In this document: piece after piece, positions 53,401-64,000 of the stretch
Position numbering within the stretch: the stretch's first letter is position 1
How the letters are laid out: each line of letters opens with the position of its first letter
From: Halisarca cf. caerulea
Taxonomy: Eukaryota; Porifera; Demospongiae; Chondrillida; Halisarcidae
Reading direction: 5' to 3'
Assembly: GCA_963170055.1 (NCBI GenBank)
Contig: CAUJGJ010000195.1
Span: 67,001 to 131,000 of the forward strand
Length of the DNA: 64,000 nucleotides
Made by a program: the position numbers and the translations under genes
The notes under the pieces: generated by a model
Database searches by the model: none
What the model was told of the DNA's origin: nothing
The model's input: the letters and a program-made list of their open reading frames with translations, nothing else

Positions 53401-54560
53401 TTGGTTTTCCATTGGGAATGTGCGTGGTGCTAGTGCAAAATATTGATTTTAGCACCAGCATATCCAACACTACACAAATACGCCCACAGCACTTTAGAAA
53501 CTTCATGTGTGTCCACTGGGAATGTGCGTGGTACTAGTGCTAAATATTGGTATTAGCACCAGTAATCCAACACTACACAAATGCGCCCACAGTTGTTGGC
53601 AAACTTCATGTGTGTCCACTGGGAATGTGCGTGGTGCTAGTGCCAAATATCGGTATTAGCACCAGCATATCCAACAATACACAAATACGCCCACATCACT
53701 TCAGAATCTTCATGTGTGTCCACTGGAAATGTGCGTGGTGCTAGTGCCAAATATCGGTATTAGCACCAGCATATCTAACACTAGACAAATACGCCCACAG
53801 TAGTTAAGAAACTTCATGTGTGTTTACTGGGAATGTGCGTGGTGCTAGTGCCAAATATTGGTATTAGCACCAGCATATCCAACACTACACAAATACGCCC
53901 ACAGAACTTTAGAAACTTATGTGTGTCCACTGGGAATGTGCGTGGTGCTAGTGCCAAATATTGGTATTAGCACCAGCATATCTCACACTACACAAATACG
54001 CCCACAGTAGTTAAGAAACTTCATGTGTGTCCACTGGGAATGTGCGTGGTGCTAGTGCCAAATATTGGTATTAGCACCAGCATATCCAACACTACACAAA
54101 TACGCCCACAGCACTTCAGAAAGGTCATGTGTGTCCACTGGGAATGTGCGTGGTGCTAGTGCCAAATATTGGTATTTGCACCAGCATATCCAACACTACA
54201 CAAATACGCCCACAGTAGTTAAGAAACTTCATGTGTGTTTACTGGGAATGTGCGTGGTGCTAGTGCCAAATATTGGTATTAGCACCAGCATATCCAACAT
54301 TACACAAATACGCCCACAGTAGTTAAGAAACTTCATGTGTGTCCACTGGGAATGTGCGTGGTGCTAGTGCCAAATATGGTATTTGCACCAGCATATCCAA
54401 CACTACACAAATACGCCCACAGCACTTCAGAAAGGTCATGTGTGTCCACTGGGAATGTGCGTGGTTCTAGTGCCAAATATTGGTATTAGCACCAGCATAT
54501 CCAACACTACACAAATACGCCCACAGTAGTTAAGAAACTTCATGTGTGTCCACTGGAATG
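50431..54560 (+). repeat. Divergent monomer island with nested duplications
   Basis: The 104 bp period continues, but substitutions are denser and partly private: 'ccaaatatcggtattag', 'cacagttgttg', 'cacatcacttcagaatctt', 'aaatatgccc', 'cgcccccatc', 'atgtttgtgatactag', 'caatagcatatgcaac', and a degraded D-like unit near 52030 (cacatctctaaagatacc). D switches at 50789, 51204, 51828, 52241 and 53384 are closely spaced. About 52108-52630 repeats at +1,143 bp (53251-53773), and about 52725-53240 repeats at +1,039 bp. The last 1-bp deletion 'ccactggaatg' is near 54550. Denser variation suggests older or less homogenised satellite. Confidence 0.82.
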
Positions 54561-57500
54561 TGCGTGGTGCTAGTGCCAAATATTGGTATTAGCACCAGCA
54601 TATCCAACACTACACAAATACGTCCACAGCACTTCAGAAACTTCATGTGTGTCCACTGGGAATGTGCGTGGTGCTAGTGCCAAATATTGGTATTAGCACC
54701 AGCATATCCAACACTACACAAATACGTCCACAGCACTTCAGAAACTTCATGTGTGTCCACTGGGAATGTGCGTGGTGCTAGTACCAAATATTGGTATTAG
54801 CACCAGCATATCCAACATTACACAAATACGCCCACAGTAGTTAAGAAACTTCATGTGTGTCCACTGGGAATGTGCGTGGTGCTAGTGCCAAATATTTATA
54901 TTAGCACCAGCATATGCAACACTACACAAATAAGCCCACAGCACTTCAGAATCTTCATGTGTGTCCACTGGGAATGTGCGTGGTGCTAGTGCCAAATATT
55001 GGTATTAGCACCAGCATATCCAACACTACACAAAAACGCCCACAGCACTTCAGAAAGGTCATGTGTGTCCACTGGGAATGTGCGTGGTGCTAGTGCCAAT
55101 TATTGGTATTAGCACCAGCATATCCAACACTACACAAATACGCCCACAGCCCTTTAGAAACTTCATGTGTGTCCACTGGGAATGTGCGTGGTGCTATTTC
55201 CAAATATTGGTATTAGCACCAGCATATCCAACACTACACAAATACGCCCACAGCACTCCAGAAACTTCATGTGTGTCCACTGGGAATGTGCGTGGTGCTA
55301 GTGCCAAATATTGGTATTAGCACCAGCATATCCAACACTACATAAATACACCCACAGCACTTCAGAAACTTCATGTGTGTCCACTGGGAATGTGCGTGGT
55401 GCTAGTGCCCAATATTGGTATTAGTACTAGCATATCCAACACTACACAAGTACACCCACAGCACTTTAGAAAGGTCATGTGTGTCCACTGGGAATGTGCG
55501 TGGTGCTAGTGCCAAATATTGGTATTAGCACCAGCATATCCAACACTACACAAAAACGCCCACAGCACTTCAGAAAGGTCATGTGTGTCCACTGGGAATG
55601 TGCGTGGTGCTAGTGCCAATTATTGGTATTAGCACCAGCATATCCAACACTACACAAATACGCCCACAGCCCTTTAGAAACTTCATGTGTGTCCACTGGG
55701 AATGTGCGTGGTGCTATTTCCAAATATTGGTATTAGCACCAGCATATCCAACACTACACAAATACGCCCACAGCACTCCAGAAACTTCATGTGTGTCCAC
55801 TGGGAATGTGCGTGGTGCTAGTGCCAAATATTGGTATTAGCACCAGCATATCCAACACTACATAAATACACCCACAGCACTTCAGAAACTTCATGTGTGT
55901 CCACTGGGAATGTGCGTGGTGCTAGTGCCCAATATTGGTATTAGTACTAGCATATCCAACACTACACAAGTACACCCACAGCACTTTAGAAAGGTCATGT
56001 GTGTCCACTGGGAATGTGCGTGGTGCTAGTGCCAAATATTGGTATTAGCACCAGCATATCCAACACTACACAAATACGCCCACAGCACTTCAGAAAGGTG
56101 ATGTGTGTCCACTGGGAATGTGCGTGGTGCTAGTGCCAAATATTGGTATTAGCACCAGCATATCCAACACTACACAAATACGTCCACAGCACTTCAGAAA
56201 CTTCATGTGTGTCCACTGGGAATGTGCGTGGTGCTAGTGCCAAATATTGGTATTAGCACCAGCATATCCAACACTACACAAATACGCCCACAGCACTTCA
56301 GAAAGGTCATGTGTGTCCACTGGGAATTTGCGTGGTGCTAGTGCCAATTATTGGTATTAGCACCAGCATATCCAACACTACACAAATACGCCCACAGCCC
56401 TTTAGAAACTTCATGTGTGTCCACTGGGAATGTGCGTGGTGCTATTTCCAAATATTGGTATTAGCACCAGCATATCCAACACTACACAAATACGCCCACA
56501 GCACTCCAGAAACTTCATGTGTGTTCACTGGGAATGTGCGTGGTGCTAGTGCCAAATATTGGTATTAGCACCAGCATATCCAACATTACACAAATACGTC
56601 CACAGCACTTCAGAAACTTCATGTGTGTCCACTGGGAATGTGCGTGGTGCTAGTGCCAAATATTGGTATTAGCACCAGCATATCCAACATTACACAAATA
56701 CGCCCACAGTAGTTAAGAAACTTCATGTGTGTCCACTGGGAATGTGCGTGGTGCCAGTGCCAAATATTTATATTAGCACCAGCATATGCAACACTACACA
56801 AATAAGCCCACAGCACTTCAGAAACTTCATGTGTGTCCACTGGGAATGTGCGTGGTGCTAGTGCCAAATATTGGTATTAGCACCAGCATATCCAACACTA
56901 CACAAATACGCCCACAGCACTTCAGAAAGGTCATGTGTGTCCACTGGGAATGTGCGTGGTGCTAGTGCCAAATATTGGTATTAGCACCAGCATATCCAAC
57001 ACTACACAAAAACGCCCACAGCACTTCAGAAAGGTCATGTGTGTCCACTGGGAATGTGCGTGGTGCTAGTGCCAATTATTGGTATTAGCACCAGCATATC
57101 CAACACTACACAAATACGCCCACAGCCCTTTAGAAACTTCATGTGTGTCCACTGGGAATGTGCGTGGTGCTATTTCCAAATATTGGTATTAGCACCAGCA
57201 TATCCAACACTACACAAATACGCCCACAGCACTCCAGAAACTTCATGTGTGTCCACTGGGAATGTGCGTGGTGCTAGTGCCAAATATTGGTATTAGCACT
57301 AGCATATCCAACACTACATAAATACGCCCACAGCACTTCAGAAACTTCATGTGTGTCCACTGGGAATGTGCGTGGTGCTAGTGCCCAATATTGGTATTAG
57401 TACTAGCATATCCAACACTACATAAGTACACCCACAGCACTTTAGAAAGGTCATGTGTGTCCACTGGGAATGTGCGTGGTGCTAGTGCCAAATATTGGTA

Positions 57501-60500
57501 TTAGCACCAGCATATCCAACACTACACAAATACGCCCACAGCACTTCAGAAAGGTCATGTGTGTCCACTGGGAATGTGCGTGGTGCTAGTACCAAATATT
57601 GGTATTAGCACCAGCATATCCAACATTACACAAATACGCCCACAGTAGTTAAGAAACTTCATGTGTGTCCACTGGGAATGTGCGTGGTGCTAGTGCCAAA
57701 TATTTATATTAGCACCAGCATATGCAACACTACACAAATAAGCCCACAGCACTTCAGAATCTTCATGTGTGTCCACTGGGAATGTGCGTGGTGCTAGTGC
57801 CAAATATTGGTATTAGCACCAGCATATCCAACACTACACAAATACGCCCACAGCACTTCAGAAAGGTCATGTGTGTCCACTGGGAATGTGCGTGGTGCTA
57901 GTGCCAAATATTGGTATTAGCACCAGCATATCCAACACTACACAAAAACGCCCACAGCACTTCAGAAAGGTTATGTGTGTCCACTGGGAATGTGCGTGGT
58001 GCTAGTGCCAATTATTGGTATTAGCACCAGCATATCCAACACTACACAAATACGCCCACAGCCCTTTAGAAACTTCATGTGTGTCCACTGGGAATGTGCG
58101 TGGTGCTATTTCCAAATATTGGTATTAGCACCAGCATATCCAACACTACACAAATACGCCCACAGCACTCCAGAAACTTCATGTGTGTCCACTGGGAATG
58201 TGCGTGGTGCTAGTGCCAAATATTGGTATTAGCACTAGCATATCCAACACTACATAAATACGCCCACAGCACTTCAGAAACTTCATGTGTGTCCACTGGG
58301 AATGTGCGTGGTGCTAGTGCCCAATATTGGTATTAGTACTAGCATATCCAACACTACATAAGTACACCCACAGCACTTTAGAAAGGTCATGTGTGTCCAC
58401 TGGGAATGTGCGTGGTGCTAGTGCCAAATATTGGTATTAGCACCAGCATATCCAACACTACACAAATACGTCCACAGCACTTCAGAAACTTCATGTGTGT
58501 CCACTGGGAATGTGCGTGGTGCTAGTGCCAAATATTGGTATTAGCACCAGCATATCCAACACTACACAAATACGTCCACAGCACTTCAGAAACTTCATGT
58601 GTGTCCACTGGGAATGTGCGTGGTGCTAGTACCAAATATTGGTATTAGCACCAGCATATCCAACATTACACAAATACGCCCACAGTAGTTAAGAAACTTC
58701 ATGTGTGTCCACTGGGAATGTGCGTGGTGCTAGTGCCAAATATTTATATTAGCACCAGCATATCCAACACTACACAAATAAGCCCACAGCACTTCAGAAT
58801 CTTCATGTGTGTCCACTGGGAATGTGCGTGGTGCTAGTGCCAAATATTGGTATTAGCACCAGCATATCCAACACTACACAAAAACGCCCACAGCACTTCA
58901 GAAAGGTCATGTGTGTCCACTGGGAATGTGCGTGGTGCTAGTGCCAATTATTGGTATTAGCACCAGCATATCCAACACTACACAAATACGCCCACAGCCC
59001 TTTAGAAACTTCATGTGTGTCCACTGGGAATGTGCGTGGTGCTATTTCCAAATATTGGTATTAGCACCAGCATATCCAACACTACACAAATACGCCCACA
59101 GCACTCCAGAAACTTCATGTGTGTCCCCTGGGAATGTGCGTGGTGCTAGTGCCAAATATTGGTATTAGCACCAGCATATCCAACACTACATAAATACGCC
59201 CACAGCACTTCAGAAACTTCATGTGTGTCCACTGGGAATGTGCGTGGTGCTAGTGCCCAATATTGGTATTAGTACTAGCATATCCAACACTACACAAGTA
59301 CACCCACAGCACTTTAGAAAGGTCATGTGTGTCCACTGGGAATGTGCGTGGTGCTAGTGCCAAATATTGGTATTAGCACCAGCATATCCAACACTACACA
59401 AATACGCCCACAGCACTTCAGAAACTTCATGTGTGTCCACTGGGAATGTGCGTGGTGCTAGTGCCAAATATTGGTATTAGCACCAGCATATCCAACACTA
59501 CACAAATACGTCCACAGCACTTCAGAAACTTCATGTGTGTCCACTGGGAATGTGCGTGGTGCTAGTGCCAAATATTGGTATTAGCACCAGCATATCCAAC
59601 ACTACACAAATACGCCCACAGCACTTCAGAAAGGTCATGTGTGTCCACTGGGAATGTGCGTGGTGCTAGTGCCAAATATTGGTATTAGCACCAGCATATC
59701 CAACACTACACAAAAACGCCCACAGCACTTCAGAAAGGTCATGTGTGTCCACTGGGAATGTGCGTGGTGCTAGTGCCAATTATTGGTATTAGCACCAGCA
59801 TATCCAACACTACACAAATACGCCCACAGCCCTTTAGAAACTTCATGTGTGTCCACTGGGAATGTGCGTGGTGCTATTTCCAAATATTGGTATTAGCACC
59901 AGCATATCCAACACTACACAAATACGCCCACAGCACTCCAGAAACTTCATGTGTGTCCACTGGGAATGTGCGTGGTGCTAGTGCCAAATATTGGTATTAG
60001 CACCAGCATATCCAACACTACATAAATACGCCCACAGCACTTCAGAAACTTCATGTGTGTCCACTGGGAATGTGCGTGGTGCTAGTGCCCAATATTGGTA
60101 TTAGTACTAGCATATCCAACACTACACAAATACACCCACAGCACTTTAGAAAGGTCATGTGTGTCCACTGGGAATGTGCGTGGTGCTAGTGCCAAATATT
60201 GGTATTAGCACCAGCATATCCAACACTACACAAATACGTCCACAGCACTTCAGAAACTTCATGTGTGTCCACTGGGAATGTGCGTGGTGCTAGTGCCAAA
60301 TATTGGTATTAGCACCAGCATATCCAACATTACACAAATACGCCCACAGTAGTTAAGAAACTTCATGTGTGTCCACTGGGAATGTGCGTGGTGCCAGTGC
60401 CAAATATTTATATTAGCACCAGCATATGCAACACTACACAAATAAGCCCACAGCACTTCAGAAACTTCATGTGTGTCCACTGGGAATGTGCGTGGTGCTA

Positions 60501-63500
60501 GTGCCAAATATTGGTATTAGCACCAGCATATCCAACACTACACAAATACGCCCACAGCACTTCAGAAAGGTCATGTGTGTCCACTGGGAATGTGCATGGT
60601 GCTAGTGCCAAATATTGGTATTAGCACCAGCATATCCAACACTACACAAAAACGCCCACAGCACTTCAGAAAGGTCATGTGTGTCCACTGGGAATGTGCG
60701 TGGTGCTAGTGCCAATTATTGGTATTAGCACCAGCATATCCAACACTACACAAATACGCCCACAGCCCTTTAGAAACTTCATGTGTGTCCACTGGGAATG
60801 TGCGTGGTGCTATTTCCAAATATTGGTATTAGCACCAGCATATCCAACACTACACAAATACGCCCACAGCACTCCAGAAACTTCATGTGTGTCCACTGGG
60901 AATGTGCGTGGTACTAGTGCCAAATATTGGTATTAGCACTAGCATATCCAACACTACATAAATACGCCCACAGCACTTCAGAAACTTCATGTGTGTCCAC
61001 TGGGAATGTGCGTGGTGCTAGTGCCCAATATTGGTATTAGTACTAGCATATCCAACACTACATAAGTACACCCACAGCACTTTAGAAAGGTCATGTGTGT
61101 CCACTGGGAATGTGCGTGGTGCTAGTGCCAAATATTGGTATTAGCACCAGCATATCCAACACTACACAAATACGCCCACAGCACTTCAGAAAGGTCATGT
61201 GTGTCCACTGGGAATGTGCGTGGTGCTAGTGCCAAATATTGGTATTAGCACCAGCATATCCAACACTACACAAATACGTCCACAGCACTTCAGAAACTTC
61301 ATGTGTGTCCACTGGGAATGTGCGTGGTGCTAGTGCCAAATATTGGTATTAGCACCAGCATATCCAACACTACACAAATACGTCCACAGCACTTCAGAAA
61401 CTTCATGTGTGTCCACTGGGAATGTGCGTGGTGCTAGTGCCAAATATTGGTATTAGCACCAGCATATCCAACATTACACAAATACGCCCACAGTAGTTAA
61501 GAAACTTCATGTGTGTCCACTGGGAATGTGCGTGGTGCCAGTGCCAAATATTTATATTAGCACCAGCATATGTTACACTACACAAATAAGCCCACAGCAC
61601 TTCAGAAACTTCATGTGTGTCCACTGGGAATGTGCGTGGTGCTAGTGCCAAATATTGGTATTAGCACCAGCATATCCAACACTACACAAATCCGCCCACA
61701 GCACTTCAGAAAGGTCATGTGTGTCCACTTGAAATGTGCGTGGTGCTAGTGCCAAATATTGGTATTAGCACCAGCATATCCAACACTACACAAAAACGCC
61801 CACAGCACTTCAGAAAGGTCATGTGTGTCCACTGGGAATGTGCGTGGTGCTAGTGCCAAATATTGGTATTAGCACCAGCATATCCAACACTACACAAATA
61901 CGCCCACAGCACTTCAGAAAGGTCATGTGTGTCCACTGGGAATGTGCGTGGTGCTAGTGCCAAATATTGGTATTAGCACCAGCATATCCAACACTACACA
62001 AAAACGCCCACAGCACTTCAGAAAGGTCATGTGTGTCCACTGGGAATGTGCGTGGTGCTAGTGCCAATTATTGGTATTAGCACCAGCATATCTAACACTA
62101 CACAAATACGCCCACAGCCCTTTAGAAACTTCATGTGTGTCCACTGGGAATGTGCGTGGTGCTATTTCCAAATATTGGTATTAGCACCAGCATATCCAAC
62201 ACTACATAAATACGCCCACAGCACTTCAGAAACTTCATGTGTGTCCACTGGGAATGTGCGTGGTGCTAGTGCCAAATATTGGTATTAGTACTAGCATATC
62301 CAACACTACACAAGTACACCCACAGCACTTTAGAAAGGTCATGTGTGTCCACTGGGAATGTGCGTGGTGCTAGTGCCAAATATTGGTATTAGCACCAGCA
62401 TATCCAACACTACACAAATACGCCCACAGCACTTCAGAAAGGTCATGTGTGTCCACTGGGAATGTGCGTGGTGCTAGTGCCAAATATTGGTATTAGCACC
62501 AGCATATCCAACACTACACAAATACGTCCACAGCACTTCAGAAACTTCATGTGTGTCCACTGGGAATGTGCGTGGTGCTAGTGCCAAATATTGGTATTAG
62601 CACCAGCATATCCAACATTACACAAATACGCCCACAGTAGTTAAGAAACTTCATGTGTGTCCACTGGGAATGTGCGTGGTGCCAGTGCCAAATATTTATA
62701 TTAGCACCAGCATATGCAACACTACACAAATAAGCCCACAGCACTTCAGAAACTTCATGTGTGTCCACTGGGAATGTGCGTGGTGCTAGTGCCAAATATT
62801 GGTATTAGCACCAGCATATCCAACAGTACACAAATACGCCCACAGCACTTCAGAAAGGTCATGTGTGTCCACTGGGAATGTGCGTGGTGCTAGTGCCAAA
62901 TATTGGTATTAGCACCAGCATATCCAACACTACACAAAAACGCCCACAGCACTTCAGAAAGGTCATGTGTGTCCACTGGGAATGTGCGTGGTTCTTGTGC
63001 CAATTATTGGTATTAGCACCAGCATATCCAACACTACACAAATACGCCCACAGCCCTTTAGAAACTTCATGTGTGTCCACTGGGAATGTGCGTGGTGCTA
63101 TTTCCAAATATTGTTATTAGCACCAGCATATCCAACACTACACAAATACGCCCACAGCACTCCAGAAACTTCATGTGTGTCCACTGGGAATGTGCGTGGT
63201 GCTATTGCCAAATATTGGTATTAGCACCAGCATATCCAACACTACATAAATACGCCCACAGCACTTCAGAAACTTCATGTGTGTCCACTGGGAATGTGCG
63301 TGGTGCTAGTGCCCAATATTGGTATTAGTACTAGCATATCCAACACTACACAAGTACACCCACAGCACTTTAGAAAGGTCATGTGTGTCCACTGGGAATG
63401 TGCGTGGTGCTAGTGCCAAATATTGGTATTAGCACCAGCATATCCAACACTACACAAATACGCCCACAGCACTTCTGAAAGGTCATGTGTGTCCACTGGG

Positions 63501-64000
63501 AATGTGCGTGGTGCTAGTGCCAAATATTGGTATTAGCACCAGCATATCCAACACTACACAAATACGTCCACAGCACTTCAGAAACTTCATGTGTGTCCAC
63601 TGGGAATGTGCGTGGTGCTAGTGCCCAATATTGGTATTAGTACTAGCATATTCAACACTACACAAGTACACCCACAGCACTTTAGAAAGGTCATGTGTGT
63701 CCACTGGGAATGTGCGTGGTGCTAGTGCCAAATATTGGTATTAGCACCAGCATATCCAACACAACACAAAAACGCCCACAGCACTTCAGAAAGGTCATGT
63801 GTGTCCACTGGGAATGTGCGTGGTGCTAGTGCCAAATATTGGTATTAGCACCAGCATATCCAACACTACACAAATACGCCCACAGCACTTCAGAAAGGTC
63901 ATGTGTGTCCACTGGGAATGTGCGTGGTGCTAGTGCCAAATATTGGTATTAGCACCAGCATATCCAACACTACACAAAAACGCCCACAGCACTTCAGAAA
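54561..64000 (+). repeat. In-register HOR domain (5- to 13-mers)
   Basis: A and A/B-hybrid units (cacttcagaaactt) dominate and D units are absent. From the switch at 54629 to that at 63989 is 9,360 bp, exactly 90 x 104, so there is no net indel. The HOR order is: 'aaaaacgccc' A unit; 'ccaattattgg' with 'cagccctttag'; 'ctatttcc' with 'cactccag'; 'cataaatac'; 'gtgcccaat' with 'tagtactagcat'; 'caagtacaccc' with 'ctttagaaagg'; then optional 'acgtccacag', B, and 'tttatattag' with 'aaataagccc' units. The 'cagccc' marker lies at 55147, 55667, 56395, 57123, 58059, 58995, 59827, 60763, 62115 and 63051 (steps of 5, 7, 7, 9, 9, 8, 9, 13 and 9 units). Confidence 0.92.

Larger units (their letters stand above)
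1..64000 (+). repeat. Satellite DNA array, 104 bp monomer, ~616 tandem units
   Basis: The entire window is a tandem array of one 104 bp unit. The first monomer runs 1-104 and the next starts again with atccaac at 105. The A-type consensus has 31 A, 26 C, 23 G and 24 T. From the g of 'agcac' at 28 to the equivalent base at 63989 is 63,961 bp, which fits about 616 units carrying about 100 bp of net small deletions. Every unit I read is in the same orientation, and no unique sequence, mobile element or gene interrupts the array. Both ends are cut by the window. Array size, uniform orientation and nested higher-order repeats are what unequal crossing-over and conversion produce in eukaryotic heterochromatin. 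The family is not one I recognise, so chromosome location and host are open. Confidence 0.98.

Noticed and set aside
1..64000. CRISPR array
   Set aside because: Repeats are contiguous with no unique spacers, the unit is 104 bp, and there are no cas genes. The structure is satellite DNA.
1..64000. Hammerhead ribozyme in the satellite, as found in some animal satellites and retrozymes
   Set aside because: The conserved ctgaNga core element is missing on both strands of the consensus. The closest string, ctgaagt on the - strand, does not match, and no gaaa partner is placed correctly.
1..64000. Telomeric repeat, rDNA spacer or tRNA-derived SINE origin
   Set aside because: No short telomeric motif, no rRNA-like sequence and no tRNA fold or poly(A) tail was seen in the unit.

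Overview
The whole 64 kb window is one uninterrupted head-to-tail satellite DNA array. The basic unit is 104 bp (about 47% GC, two CpG sites in the consensus), and roughly 616 units follow one another in the same orientation from base 1 to base 64000. I found no gene, transposon, RNA gene, low-complexity spacer or inverted unit on either strand. Both array ends lie outside the window. This is the architecture of eukaryotic constitutive heterochromatin (pericentromeric, centromeric, subtelomeric or a B/sex-chromosome block). I do not recognise the monomer and cannot name the organism. The translated open frames (up to 137 codons) are artefacts of the repeat, described under rejected items.

The monomers fall into a few families that differ mostly in a ~14 bp 'switch' at monomer positions 29-42: A (cacttcagaaaggt), B (tagttaagaaactt), recombinant forms joining the A left half to the B right half, and a distinctive D form (gctcttaagaaacc, with aatacatgaatac upstream). 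The families are arranged in higher-order repeats (HORs) that change along the window. (1) 1-2745, mixed A/B units. (2) 2746-4829, two copies of a 1,042 bp 10-mer. (3) 4830-6732, transitional, with a run of B units. (4) 6733-10888, two copies of a 2,078 bp 20-mer, with a third copy lacking one unit at 13795-15768. (5) 10889-13794, containing two copies of a 1,245 bp 12-mer. (6) 15769-26040, macro-repeats related at offsets of 4,565, 3,633 and 3,218 bp. (7) 26041-34975, D-dense domain, then a 312 bp trimer duplication. (8) 34976-50430, large HORs of 2.7-4.0 kb built around ~1,349 bp 13-mer spacings of the D unit. (9) 50431-54560, a divergent island with its own duplications. (10) 54561-64000, HORs of 5-13 units that keep an exact 104 bp register over 9,360 bp.

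The most interesting property of the monomer is a long imperfect inverted repeat. Transcribed from the + strand, 51 nt of each 104 nt unit can fold into a 23 bp hairpin with a 3-nt loop, two single-base bulges and three G.U pairs. On the other strand those three pairs become A.C mismatches, so the folding potential is strand-asymmetric. The other notable feature is the A/B dimorphism, which is formally like the alternating box types of primate alpha satellite although the sequences are unrelated. Function (centromere, small-RNA source, or none) cannot be settled from sequence alone.
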